The notes: generated by a model not told the origin, from the sequence alone. A stretch of DNA of 11,202 bases from ZC4RG20 sp964518995 (GCA_964518995.1 CAZFJU010000149.1:1-11202); one strand, 5' to 3'; positions 1-6,755 are shown, counted from the stretch's first letter. Numbers and translations: made by a program.

Positions 1-53
1 CTCTGGCGGCGCGCTGCGGCGTTGAAAACTGGCTCGAAATGCTCGCGGTCGGC

Positions 54-845
54 TCAGTTCTCGCCGTCGAAATGCATGCCGACGATGCTGTACCCGGCAT
101 CGACATAGACGATTTGCCCTGTGATGCCGCCTGCGAGGTCCGAGCAGAGGAACGCCGCCGTGTTACCCACGTCATCGGTCGTGACGTTGCGCTTCAGCGG
201 CGCTGCTGCGGCCGTTTTCGTTAGCATCTGTCGCAGCCCCTTTACCCCCGACGCCGCGAGCGTGCGAATCGGGCCGGCCGAGATCGCATTCACGCGGATG
301 TTGCGCGGGCCGAGATCGCATGCGAGGAACCGGACGTTGGCCTCGAGGCTCGCCTTTGCGAGCCCCATCACGTTGTAGCTTGGCAGCGCGCGAGCGGCGC
401 CGAGGTAGGACAGCGTGAGGAGCGCGCCGGCGCGGCCTTGCATCAGCGGCTCTGCGCGTTTTGCGAGCGCGGCAAGGCTATAGCTGGAAATGTCGTGTGC
501 GATGCGGAAGCCGTCGCGATTGACGGCGTCCAGGTAGCGCCCCTCCAGCTGATCGGCCGGCGCGAACGCGACCGAGTGCACGAGGATGTCGAACCCGTCC
601 CACCGAGCGGCGAGCTGGGCAAAGAATGCGTCGATTTGGCTGTCGTCTCCGACGTCGAGCGGCAGCACGAGGTCGCTGCCGAGCTCATTGGCGAAGCCGC
701 GTACGCGTTCGGCGAACTTATCCGTCTGATAGCTGAAGGCGAGCTCGGCGCCTTCGCGCTGCATCGCTTTGGCGATTCCGTAAGCGATCGAACGGTTGCT
801 TGCGACGCCGACGATCACGGCGCGCTTGCCGGCTAGAAAACCCAT
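54..845 (-). CDS. fabI: Enoyl-[acyl-carrier-protein] reductase (NADH), FabI
   Basis: FabI catalyses the last step of each fatty-acid elongation cycle in the cytoplasm, reducing trans-2-enoyl-ACP with NADH. The 263-residue product has the usual family length. It starts MGFLAGKRAVIVGVAS, the FabI form of the dinucleotide-binding loop, and carries the Tyr-x6-Lys pair at Y157 and K164 in YNVMGLAK, with the second conserved tyrosine at Y147 in LSYLGA. SAGPIRTLAASG and FLCSDLAGGITG are further family blocks. The ATG has a GAGG about 10 nt upstream. The gene lies downstream of mltD on the same strand, 122 bp away, and a good -10 hexamer in that gap suggests its own promoter. Position 93 is Ala and position 204 (E. 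coli 203) is Leu, discussed in the findings. The identification is secure. Confidence 0.97.
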   Translation of the reverse strand: MGFLAGKRAVIVGVASNRSIAYGIAKAMQREGAELAFSYQTDKFAERVRGFANELGSDLVLPLDVGDDSQIDAFFAQLAARWDGFDILVHSVAFAPADQLEGRYLDAVNRDGFRIAHDISSYSLAALAKRAEPLMQGRAGALLTLSYLGAARALPSYNVMGLAKASLEANVRFLACDLGPRNIRVNAISAGPIRTLAASGVKGLRQMLTKTAAAAPLKRNVTTDDVGNTAAFLCSDLAGGITGQIVYVDAGYSIVGMHFDGEN

Positions 846-934
846 GGCTCAACGACCTCGTTAACGAATGCCGAATGCGCGGACGGCAAAGCCCGTGCGG
901 AGTAGAGCGCGTTCGCGCGCCGCGTGCGTTCAGC

Positions 935-940
935 AGTATA
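935..940 (-). promoter_or_regulatory. fabI: Candidate -10 element of the fabI promoter
   Basis: On the minus strand this reads TATACT, one mismatch from TATAAT, in a locally AT-rich island (GAAATTTACG just upstream). No good -35 hexamer sits 16-18 nt upstream, so an activator or the AT-rich stretch may compensate. Transcription would begin near 928, giving a leader of about 80 nt before the fabI ATG. A 10-nt palindrome, TCGTTAACGA at 858-867, lies in that leader next to the Shine-Dalgarno sequence. Inference from sequence only. Confidence 0.45.
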
Positions 941-967
941 CGTAAATTTCGCCAAATCGCGGCCGAC

Positions 968-2713
968 TCAGGTGCTCTGCTCGAGCACGTTGACGAACAT
1001 CACGAGCCGGTCGCCGGGCTGAAGGTGACGGGACGTCGACACGGCTGCGCCATTCCACTCGAGCAGTTCCGAGAGGGTGACACGGAAGCGCTCCGCAATG
1101 GAGGAGAGTGAGTCGCCGCGCCGGACGACATAGTTCACGCGGCGCGTTTGCTGCGGCATGAACGGATTCGCCGCGCCCGACGCGGCGGCGAGCACGACTG
1201 GCGCCGCACTCTCCGTGACCCATACGACGAGTTCGCGTCCGACGGCGAGCGTGTCGCCGGGGGCCATGCCGTTCCAGCCCGCAAGCGAGCGAACCTCGAC
1301 CCCGTACTGCTGCGATATCGACCACAGCGAGTCGCCGCGCCGCACCCGGTGGGTGGTCCGCTCGCCGCTGCGCTCACGGTTAAGTGTGCTCGCGAGCCGC
1401 GCGTCGGCCGACAGCGCGTAGTCGTCGTACGCGGCGCGGGCATGCGGAATCATCAGATGGTCGCCCGAGCGAATGAGGTTCCCGCGAAGGCCGTTCACAT
1501 CGCGCAGCACGGCGGGCGTTGTCGAATACGCCGCGGCAATCGTGCCGAGGGTCTCCCCTTGACGAATGCGGTGGCGCGTCCAGCTCACGCGTTGGCCGGC
1601 CGGCAGCTCAGCGACGGCCGCGGCGAAGCGCTCGGCATTGTCGATTGGCACCAGGATCTGATGCGGGCCGTCCGGATCGGTCGCCCAGCGATTGATGCCC
1701 GAGTTGAGATGGTAGAGCTCGTCCGTTGAGACGCCGGCCAACTGGGCGGCCAGCGCCATGTCGATTTGCCCGCCGGTGTCGACGACCGCAAGATACGGCT
1801 GATTCGGAACCTTCGGGAGCGGGACGCCGAGCGCTTCGGCATTCGCGACCAGGTTGCGGATCGCGAGCAAGCGCGGCACGTAGGTGCGCGTCTCCCGCGG
1901 CAAATAGCTGCGGATGCTCCAGAAATCGCGGCCGCGGCCGTCCGCGGCGGCGCGCTTCAGTGCCCGGGCGACGTTGCCTTCGCCCGAGTTGTACCCGGCG
2001 ACGGCGAGCAGCCAGTCCTCATCGAACATCCTGTGCAGGATCTCGAGGTAGTCGAGAGCGCCGCGGGTCGACTGAATGAGATCGCGGCGGCCGTCGAACC
2101 ACCAGTTTTGCTTGACGCCGAGCCGCTTGGCAGTAGCGGGAATGATCTGCCAAAGCCCGGCGGCGCGGCCGTGCGAATAGGCAAACGGATCGAACGCGCT
2201 CTCGACGATCGGCAGCAGCGCGAGATCCGCCGGCATGCCGCGCGCGTCGAGCTCCTGCGCGATGTAGTGCAGATAGGGGCGCGCGCGCGTCAGGACGCGT
2301 TCGAGGTAGTCCCGGTGCCTCGCGAAGTACTCGAGCTCGCTGACCAGCGCGGCGTCGGTCGAATCGGGCAGCGAGAACGACGCGCGGAGCTGCTCCACGA
2401 GATTCGCCGGGCGCGGCGCAGGCACGGGGTCGAGCTCGATCTCGGGGGCCGGTAAGCGGTGCGGCACCGTATCGGTGCGCAGCGGCACGATGACCGCGGG
2501 GTCGCCGATGACCGCGCTTGCGAGCGGGGAAACCAGCGAGCGCTCGACGCGGGCGTCGGTCGTCTCGTGAGCGGTGAACGGCTGACACCCGGCAACAAGG
2601 GCGGCGACGAAGAGGCCTGCCGCAGGCCTCTTTCGGGCCACTCGGGCCGGGGGTCGAATACAGGGCTCGTCCTCGTGGTGCGTCGACCCGCCGGCTTCGT
2701 ATGCATGCGTCAT
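968..2713 (-). CDS. mltD: Membrane-bound lytic murein transglycosylase D with three LysM domains
   Basis: MltD cleaves the MurNAc-GlcNAc bond of peptidoglycan without water, leaving 1,6-anhydroMurNAc, from the inner face of the outer membrane. The product is 581 residues from the ATG at 2713. A hydrophobic stretch ends in a lipobox, LVAGC, with Cys43 the likely lipidated residue followed by Gln, which is compatible with outer-membrane sorting. The SLT domain spans about residues 145-290: catalytic Glu171 in LLPIVESAF, then AGLWQIIPATAKRLGV and AVAGYNSGEGNV. Three LysM peptidoglycan-binding domains follow at about 380-423, 455-499 and 527-573. E. coli MltD is shorter (about 450 aa, two LysM). 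An upstream in-frame TTG at 2749 is possible, but AGGA at 2723-2726 sits 9 nt before this ATG, so I prefer it. The 29-residue stretch before the basic ARKR segment is long for a lipoprotein signal; a GTG start at Val25 would give a classic signal but has no visible ribosome site. Confidence 0.93.
   Translation of the reverse strand: MTHAYEAGGSTHHEDEPCIRPPARVARKRPAAGLFVAALVAGCQPFTAHETTDARVERSLVSPLASAVIGDPAVIVPLRTDTVPHRLPAPEIELDPVPAPRPANLVEQLRASFSLPDSTDAALVSELEYFARHRDYLERVLTRARPYLHYIAQELDARGMPADLALLPIVESAFDPFAYSHGRAAGLWQIIPATAKRLGVKQNWWFDGRRDLIQSTRGALDYLEILHRMFDEDWLLAVAGYNSGEGNVARALKRAAADGRGRDFWSIRSYLPRETRTYVPRLLAIRNLVANAEALGVPLPKVPNQPYLAVVDTGGQIDMALAAQLAGVSTDELYHLNSGINRWATDPDGPHQILVPIDNAERFAAAVAELPAGQRVSWTRHRIRQGETLGTIAAAYSTTPAVLRDVNGLRGNLIRSGDHLMIPHARAAYDDYALSADARLASTLNRERSGERTTHRVRRGDSLWSISQQYGVEVRSLAGWNGMAPGDTLAVGRELVVWVTESAAPVVLAAASGAANPFMPQQTRRVNYVVRRGDSLSSIAERFRVTLSELLEWNGAAVSTSRHLQPGDRLVMFVNVLEQST
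2610..2632. repeat. Perfect inverted repeat inside the mltD signal-peptide region
   Basis: AAGAGGCCTG (2610-2619), a CCG loop and CAGGCCTCTT (2623-2632) form a perfect 10-bp stem with a 3-nt loop. It lies in codons for the basic-to-hydrophobic junction of the MltD signal sequence, about 80 nt into the gene. The same hairpin can form in mltD mRNA. Whether it is functional or a by-product of GC-rich Ala/Gly/Pro codons cannot be told from one sequence. Confidence 0.6.
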
Positions 2714-2864
2714 CGGGGGAAATCCTACGGATCGCTCAGGGGGCGGCAAACGACGGCGCCCGCCTGTCGCAAATGTGCGCGATGTCGCTTGATTCTCCTG
2801 TCTCCGTTTAGCGACACGATGTTCTCGGGGCGCGGCGACGCGTCCCGCAGCCGCCTTCGCCGGC

Positions 2865-2873
2865 TGCTAGACT
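2865..2873 (+). promoter_or_regulatory. Candidate extended -10 promoter for yafS-rnhA
   Basis: TGCTAGACT combines a TGn extension with a -10-like hexamer (TAGACT), 37 nt upstream of the yafS ATG. There is no convincing -35 element, which is tolerated when the extended -10 is present. The region is shared with the oppositely oriented mltD gene, for which I see no clear promoter. Confidence 0.35.
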
Positions 2874-2910
2874 AAGAGCAATCGACCACCCAAGGTCCCG
2901 GGAGGACCGG

Positions 2911-3681
2911 ATGCCCGATAGAGCGCCGTCCAGACCACAAACGCTCGGCGACTGGCTGGCGACGCCGCTCGGCCGGCGTTGTCTCGCGAACGAGCAGCGG
3001 CTGACGCGCCGTGCGCTCGAGCGAGTGTTTGGCGAGCAATTGCTGCAAATCGGCTGCTGGGGCACGGCAGATACCTTCATCCGCCACGCCCGAACTCAGC
3101 GCAAGGCGCTGATCGACTGGCGCGCCGGCACCGGCGCCGATCTGATCTGCGACCCGGCCGCGCTGGCGGTCGCGTCGGACAGCATCGACGCCGTCGTGTT
3201 GCCGCACACGCTCGAGCGGATCCCGTCGCCGCATGCGCTGCTTCGCGAGGTCGACCGCGTGCTGCGGGCCGATGGGCAACTCATTGTATTGACCTTTGCG
3301 CCGACCGGCCCATGGGGCGTGCGGCATCTGCTGTCGCCCGGCGGCTATCCGGCCGGGCAGAAGCGTATGATCCGCGAAGGCCGTCTGCGCGACTGGCTCG
3401 AGCTGCTGAGCTTCGAAGTCGGCACGGCACGGCGCTACTGTCACACTTTGCCGCTCGAGCAGTTCCGGCGTTTCGGAACATTCCCAAAAGAAGAATGGGC
3501 GCAGCGCTGGCTGCCGATGTTGTCCGGCGGTTACCTGCTGCATGCGCAGAAGCGCGTTCATCCGTTGACGCCGATCAGGCCGGTATGGCGTCAGCCGCGA
3601 CTGAAGGCGGTAGGAGGGCTCGAAGCTTCGACGCGGGTCTCGCAGGTCGCGCGTATCAAGAAAAGATCCGAGCGTCAGTGA
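2911..3681 (+). CDS. yafS: YafS-like SAM-dependent methyltransferase domain protein
   Basis: This 256-residue protein resembles the class I SAM-dependent methyltransferase domain proteins found beside rnhA in gammaproteobacteria (YafS in E. coli). The substrate is unknown. LLQIGCWG at residues 44-51 sits where the glycine-rich SAM-binding loop is expected but lacks the full GxGxG pattern. SIDAVVLPHTLERI (91-104) and LLREVDRVLRADGQLIV (110-126) match the later core strands of Methyltransf_11 proteins, and GPWGVRHLL follows. No signal peptide or membrane segment is seen. The C-terminus is basic (IKKRSER). The ATG is preceded by GGAGG at 2901-2905 with a 5-nt spacer. It overlaps rnhA by 4 nt, so the two are likely translated together. 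The family assignment is firm from motif and context together; enzymatic activity is not established. Confidence 0.82.
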   Translation: MPDRAPSRPQTLGDWLATPLGRRCLANEQRLTRRALERVFGEQLLQIGCWGTADTFIRHARTQRKALIDWRAGTGADLICDPAALAVASDSIDAVVLPHTLERIPSPHALLREVDRVLRADGQLIVLTFAPTGPWGVRHLLSPGGYPAGQKRMIREGRLRDWLELLSFEVGTARRYCHTLPLEQFRRFGTFPKEEWAQRWLPMLSGGYLLHAQKRVHPLTPIRPVWRQPRLKAVGGLEASTRVSQVARIKKRSERQ

Positions 3682-4121
3682 AGGAAATCGAGGCCTATAC
3701 GGACGGGGCCTGCCGCGGCAACCCCGGGCCGGGCGGTTGGGGCGTCGTGCTGCGTCATCGCGGCCGCACGCGGGAGCTGTGCGGCGGCGAGCCGCTGACG
3801 ACCAATAATCGCATGGAGATGATGGCGGCAATCCGCGCGCTCGAAGCGTTGAAAGAGCCCTGCCGCGTGCATCTTTATACCGACTCGCAGTATCTGCGTA
3901 AGGGCGTGACTGAATGGATGCCGCAGTGGATCAAGCGCGGCTGGCGGACGGCGGCCAAGACGCCGGTAAAGAACCAAGATTTGTGGCTCGAGCTCGATGC
4001 GCTGATCAAGCGTCACGATGTGAGCTGGCATTGGGTGAAAGGGCATTCGGGGCACGTCGAGAATGAGCGCGCCGACGCGCTCGCGAACGAAGGCCTCGAG
4101 AAGTCGCAAAAAGGGCTCTGA
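3678..4121 (+). CDS. rnhA: Ribonuclease HI
   Basis: RNase HI cuts the RNA strand of RNA-DNA hybrids, removing primers and R-loops, using two metal ions. The 147-residue product has the expected length. All four acidic catalytic residues are visible: Asp9 (AYTDGACRGNPGPGGWG), Glu47 (NNRMEMMA), Asp69 (LYTDSQY) and Asp133 (ENERADALAN), plus the conserved His123 in VKGHSGH. The basic protrusion (KRGWRTAAKTPVKNQDLW) is present. The start is GTG at 3678, chosen because translation from it begins exactly at the conserved N-terminus and because GTGA overlaps the yafS stop, suggesting translational coupling; the ribosome site itself is weak. The reading frame stays open far upstream through yafS, but that extension is a shadow of yafS. 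The stop codon lies within an intergenic repeat copy (see 4113-4174). In E. coli rnhA is divergent from dnaQ; here both point the same way. Confidence 0.96.
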   Translation: MKEIEAYTDGACRGNPGPGGWGVVLRHRGRTRELCGGEPLTTNNRMEMMAAIRALEALKEPCRVHLYTDSQYLRKGVTEWMPQWIKRGWRTAAKTPVKNQDLWLELDALIKRHDVSWHWVKGHSGHVENERADALANEGLEKSQKGL

Positions 4122-4174
4122 CCCCAATTAGCCAGGTAGAAGGGGTCTGACCCCAATTTAGCCCCAATTTAGCC
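4113..4174. repeat. Cluster of short intergenic repeats between rnhA and dnaQ
   Basis: Two copies of a palindromic core are followed by an AT-containing tail. Copy 1 reads GGGCTCTGACCCC (4113-4125) then AATTAGCC. Copy 2 reads GGGGTCTGACCCC (4142-4154), a perfect inverted repeat around a central T, then AATTTAGCC. An extra tail unit (CCCCAATTTAG, period 11) is duplicated directly at 4151-4161 and 4162-4172. The TGA inside copy 1 is the rnhA stop codon. I recall similar GGGGTC/GACCCC elements recurring in intergenic DNA of other proteobacteria, sometimes linked to REP/RAYT-type elements, but that link is inference. There is no run of T directly after the palindromes, so it is not a standard intrinsic terminator. 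Confidence 0.75.
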
Positions 4175-4237
4175 TTCGTCCTTTTTATTTGCTGCCAGGG
4201 TCGGCAATATACGGACCGCTATGGGGGAGCAGGGAAA

Positions 4238-4990
4238 ATGACGCGACAAGTCATCCTCGATACCGAGACCACCGGGCTCGAGCCTGCCGCGGGACACCGG
4301 ATCATCGAAATCGGCTGCGTCGAGCTGGTCGACCGGCGGCCGACGCGCCGAACCTTCCATCGCTATCTGAATCCCGGCCGCGGCGTCGAAGCCGGCGCGC
4401 TCGACGTGCACGGCATCGACGACGAATTCCTCGCCGGGCAGCCTCGCTTCGCCGAGGTCGTAGACGAATTCCTCGATTTCGTCAGCGGCGCCGAGCTCGT
4501 CATTCACAACGCCGACTTCGACATCGAGTTCATCAACCACGAACTGCGACTTCTCGGCCGCACCATGCGCGACATCCGCACCTGCTGCGGCGTGCTCGAC
4601 ACACTCGCGCTCGCGCGCCAGATGCATCCTGGCCAGCGCAACACGCTGGACGCGCTGGCGAAGCGCTACGATGTCGACAACTCCAAGCGCGAGCTGCACG
4701 GTGCGCTGCTCGACGCGCAGATTCTCGCCGAGATCTACCTGACGATGACGGGCGGCCAGGTGAGCCTGCTGCTCGACGGCGACGTCGAGCGCCAGGCCGC
4801 CGAAACTGTGCTGGCCGCGCGTATCGCTCGCGACGGGCTCGTCTTGCCAGTCGTCGCGGCGAGCGCGGCGGAAGAAGCCGCGCACGCGGAATTTCTCGAG
4901 AAGATTCGCCGCAAATGCGGCGGGCCGACGCTCTGGGAGCGGGTGCTGGGGGAGGAACCGCTGCCGTGTGCGTCGTTGCATGTGGCTTGA
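4238..4990 (+). CDS. dnaQ: DNA polymerase III epsilon subunit (3'-5' proofreading exonuclease)
   Basis: Epsilon removes misincorporated nucleotides as part of the pol III core (alpha-epsilon-theta). The 250-residue protein has the DEDDh exonuclease fold with all motifs: ExoI Asp8 and Glu10 (LDTETTG), ExoII Asp95 (VIHNADFDIEF), ExoIII His154 and Asp159 (LHGALLDAQILAEIYL). The C-terminal region (AHAEFLEKI, CGGPTLW) resembles the alpha-binding tail of E. coli epsilon, so this is the replicative subunit and not one of the shorter stand-alone exonucleases. The ATG follows a purine-rich AGGGA ribosome site. A six-codon frame begins at 4221 and its TGA overlaps the dnaQ ATG. It is co-oriented with rnhA 116 nt away, with the repeat cluster between them. 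It ends in a small hairpin. E. coli carries a tRNA-Asp gene after dnaQ; none is visible here. Confidence 0.96.
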   Translation: MTRQVILDTETTGLEPAAGHRIIEIGCVELVDRRPTRRTFHRYLNPGRGVEAGALDVHGIDDEFLAGQPRFAEVVDEFLDFVSGAELVIHNADFDIEFINHELRLLGRTMRDIRTCCGVLDTLALARQMHPGQRNTLDALAKRYDVDNSKRELHGALLDAQILAEIYLTMTGGQVSLLLDGDVERQAAETVLAARIARDGLVLPVVAASAAEEAAHAEFLEKIRRKCGGPTLWERVLGEEPLPCASLHVA

Positions 4991-5001
4991 CGAGACAAGC
5001 C
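4984..5001 (+). terminator. Hairpin at the dnaQ stop codon, possible weak terminator
   Basis: GGCTTG (4984-4989), a 6-nt loop and CAAGCC (4996-5001) form a perfect 6-bp stem that contains the dnaQ TGA, followed by TTCC. The short stem and lack of a T run make it weak as an intrinsic terminator. Confidence 0.3.
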
Positions 5002-5020
5002 TTCCGAAAGCCCCTACACT
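4992..5020 (+). promoter_or_regulatory. Candidate promoter for nhaB
   Basis: GAGACA (4992-4997, four of six matches to TTGACA) and TACACT (5015-5020, four of six to TATAAT) are separated by 17 nt. This would give a leader of about 165 nt before nhaB. That leader holds a CACGTG-centred palindrome, GCCACGTGGC (5074-5083), a TGTGATGTGA direct repeat (5097-5106), and a hairpin with 6-nt arms, GCCTGC and GCGGGC (5141-5155), shortly before the nhaB ribosome site. It overlaps the dnaQ-end hairpin. Tentative. Confidence 0.25.
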
Positions 5021-5192
5021 TCCCGCCGAGTTTCGCGGCGCCGCGCGTGTCTTGTGGAGCGTGCAGCCACGGCGCCACGTGGCACAACTTCGACCGTGTG
5101 ATGTGACAGCCCGGTGGCATCAGTCCGGCGGGTGGGTATTGCCTGCTGGGCGGGCCTTTCGTCAACGAGGGATCTGAAGAGGGACCGGTTGG

Positions 5193-6701
5193 ATGAATCA
5201 AACGCGAACGATGGCTTCAGCGGTAGTCGAGAATTTTCTCGGCAACTCGCCAGGCTGGTACAAGCTGACGATCATTGCGTTTCTGCTCGTCAACCCAGTG
5301 CTCTTTGCGATCGACCCGTTCATCGCCGGCTGGGTCCTCGTGCTCGAGTTCATCTTCACGCTGGCGATGGCGCTACGCTGCTATCCGCTGCAGCCGGGCG
5401 GCCTGCTCGCGATCGAGGCCGTGCTGATCGGCATGACCTCGGCCGACACCGTGTTCATGGAGGCTCAGAACAACTTCGAGGTGATCCTGCTCCTGATCTT
5501 TATGGTCGCGGGCGTCTTCTTCCTGAAGGAGCTGTTGCTGTTCATCTTCACGAAGCTGCTGATCTCGGTGCGCTCGAAGATCGCTGTGTCGTTGCTGTTC
5601 AGCATAGCCGCCGCGTTCCTGTCGGCGTTTCTAGACGCGTTGACGGTGACAGCCGTGATCATCGCCGTCGCGCTCGGCTTCTTTTCCGTGTATCACCGAG
5701 TCGCATCCGGCAAGCATTATCACTCCGCCGATCACGACGCGAGCGAGGATAGCAGCGTCATCGAACTGCATCGCGAGGATCTCGAGCGCTTCCGCGCATT
5801 CTTGCGCAGCCTCGTCATGCATGCGGCAGTCGGCACGGCGCTCGGCGGCGTCATGACGCTAGTCGGCGAGCCGCAGAACTTGCTAATCGGCACCGTAGCC
5901 GGCTGGGATTTCGGGCAGTTCTTCAGGGAGATGGTGCCGGTATCGGTGCCTGTGCTGTTCGCAGGGCTCCTGACCGTGATCCTGCTCGAGAAGTTCAAAC
6001 TGTTCGGCTATGGCGCGCGGCTGCCCGAGCCGGTCCGTAAAGTGCTCGAAGAGTTTAACGCGGAAGAGACGGCCAGTAGGACGGCGCGCGAGAAAGCCGC
6101 CCTCGTCGCGCAGGCATTCGTCGCGGTCTTTCTGATCATCGGCCTAGCGTTTCATCTGGCCGCGGTCGGTATCGTCGGCCTCGCCGTGATCGTGCTCGCG
6201 ACGGCGTTCACCGGCATCACGGAGGAGAGTCGCCTCGGGCATGCTTTCACCGAGGCGTTGCCGTTCACCGCGCTGCTCGTCGTGTTCTTCGGCATCGTCG
6301 CAGTGATCCACGATCAGCAGTTGTTCTCGCCGGTGATCACCTGGGTGCTGATGCTCAATCCGGCCGTGCAGCCGCCGGCCTTCTTCCTTGCGAACGGGCT
6401 GCTATCCGCGATCAGCGACAACGTATTCGTCGCGACCGTCTACATCAACGAGATTCGGGCGGCGCTCGAGGCCGGCACCATCACCCGGGAGCAGTTCGAC
6501 TTGCTGGCAGTTGCCGTCAATACGGGCACCAACATTCCCAGCGTTGCAACGCCGAACGGCCAAGCTGCGTTCCTGTTCCTGCTGACATCGGCCATCGCGC
6601 CGCTGATCCGGCTGTCCTATATGCGGATGGTGGTGATGGCGTTCCCGTACCTCATCACGATGACGACGACCGGCCTGCTGGCGGTCATCTACCTGCTCTG
6701 A
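5193..6701 (+). CDS. nhaB: Na+/H+ antiporter NhaB
   Basis: NhaB is an inner-membrane secondary transporter that expels Na+ in exchange for protons and helps keep cytoplasmic Na+ and pH in balance. The 502-residue product is close to the family length of about 510. The N-terminal half follows E. coli NhaB almost word for word: NFLGNSPGWYKL, EFIFTLAMALRCYPL, GGLLAIEAVLIGMTSA, then FLSAFLDALTV with Asp148, an acidic residue in a membrane segment that corresponds to one reported as important in NhaB. About a dozen hydrophobic segments are visible, with a hydrophilic His/Asp-rich cytoplasmic loop near residues 168-195. NTGTNIPSVATPNGQAAFLF near the C-terminus is another family block. GAAGAGGGA at 5176-5184 precedes the ATG at good spacing; the next in-frame ATG at 5211 would still keep the conserved region. 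It appears to be a single-gene unit between two hairpin-bearing gaps. Confidence 0.95.
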   Translation: MNQTRTMASAVVENFLGNSPGWYKLTIIAFLLVNPVLFAIDPFIAGWVLVLEFIFTLAMALRCYPLQPGGLLAIEAVLIGMTSADTVFMEAQNNFEVILLLIFMVAGVFFLKELLLFIFTKLLISVRSKIAVSLLFSIAAAFLSAFLDALTVTAVIIAVALGFFSVYHRVASGKHYHSADHDASEDSSVIELHREDLERFRAFLRSLVMHAAVGTALGGVMTLVGEPQNLLIGTVAGWDFGQFFREMVPVSVPVLFAGLLTVILLEKFKLFGYGARLPEPVRKVLEEFNAEETASRTAREKAALVAQAFVAVFLIIGLAFHLAAVGIVGLAVIVLATAFTGITEESRLGHAFTEALPFTALLVVFFGIVAVIHDQQLFSPVITWVLMLNPAVQPPAFFLANGLLSAISDNVFVATVYINEIRAALEAGTITREQFDLLAVAVNTGTNIPSVATPNGQAAFLFLLTSAIAPLIRLSYMRMVVMAFPYLITMTTTGLLAVIYLL

Positions 6702-6709
6702 CGGTCAGT

Positions 6710-6747
6710 CCTTCGCCCCGCCGGCCGCCGGTGCGGCGCGGCGAAGG
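6710..6747 (+). terminator. Strong GC-rich hairpin downstream of nhaB
   Basis: CCTTCGCC (6710-6717) pairs perfectly with GGCGAAGG (6740-6747), starting 9 nt after the nhaB stop. Further pairing is possible inside, CCGC (6718-6721) with GCGG (6733-6736). It is followed by CAATCC, not a T run, so it may act as an mRNA 3'-end stabiliser or a non-canonical terminator. Confidence 0.45.
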
Positions 6748-6755
6748 CAATCCAA

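Noticed and set aside
1..53. Possible end or start of another gene at the left edge
   Set aside because: Too short to judge; no start codon with ribosome site and no recognisable peptide on either strand.
2979..4121. A 380-codon open frame that reads through yafS in another frame and fuses to rnhA
   Set aside because: Only the last 147 codons match RNase HI. The upstream part is low-complexity Arg/Ala sequence in a shadow frame of the clearly coding yafS. GTG 3678 gives the conserved N-terminus.
4169..4981. 270-codon minus-strand frame opposite dnaQ
   Set aside because: Shadow of dnaQ, whose three exonuclease motifs are all in place.
4991..5192. Possible tRNA-Asp after dnaQ, as in E. coli
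   Set aside because: No cloverleaf, T-arm GGTTCGA-type sequence or CCA end was found in the 202-bp gap.
5193..6701. Possible ArsB/SLC13-type transporter in place of NhaB
   Set aside because: The N-terminal blocks and FLSAFLDALTV match NhaB specifically, and the length fits.
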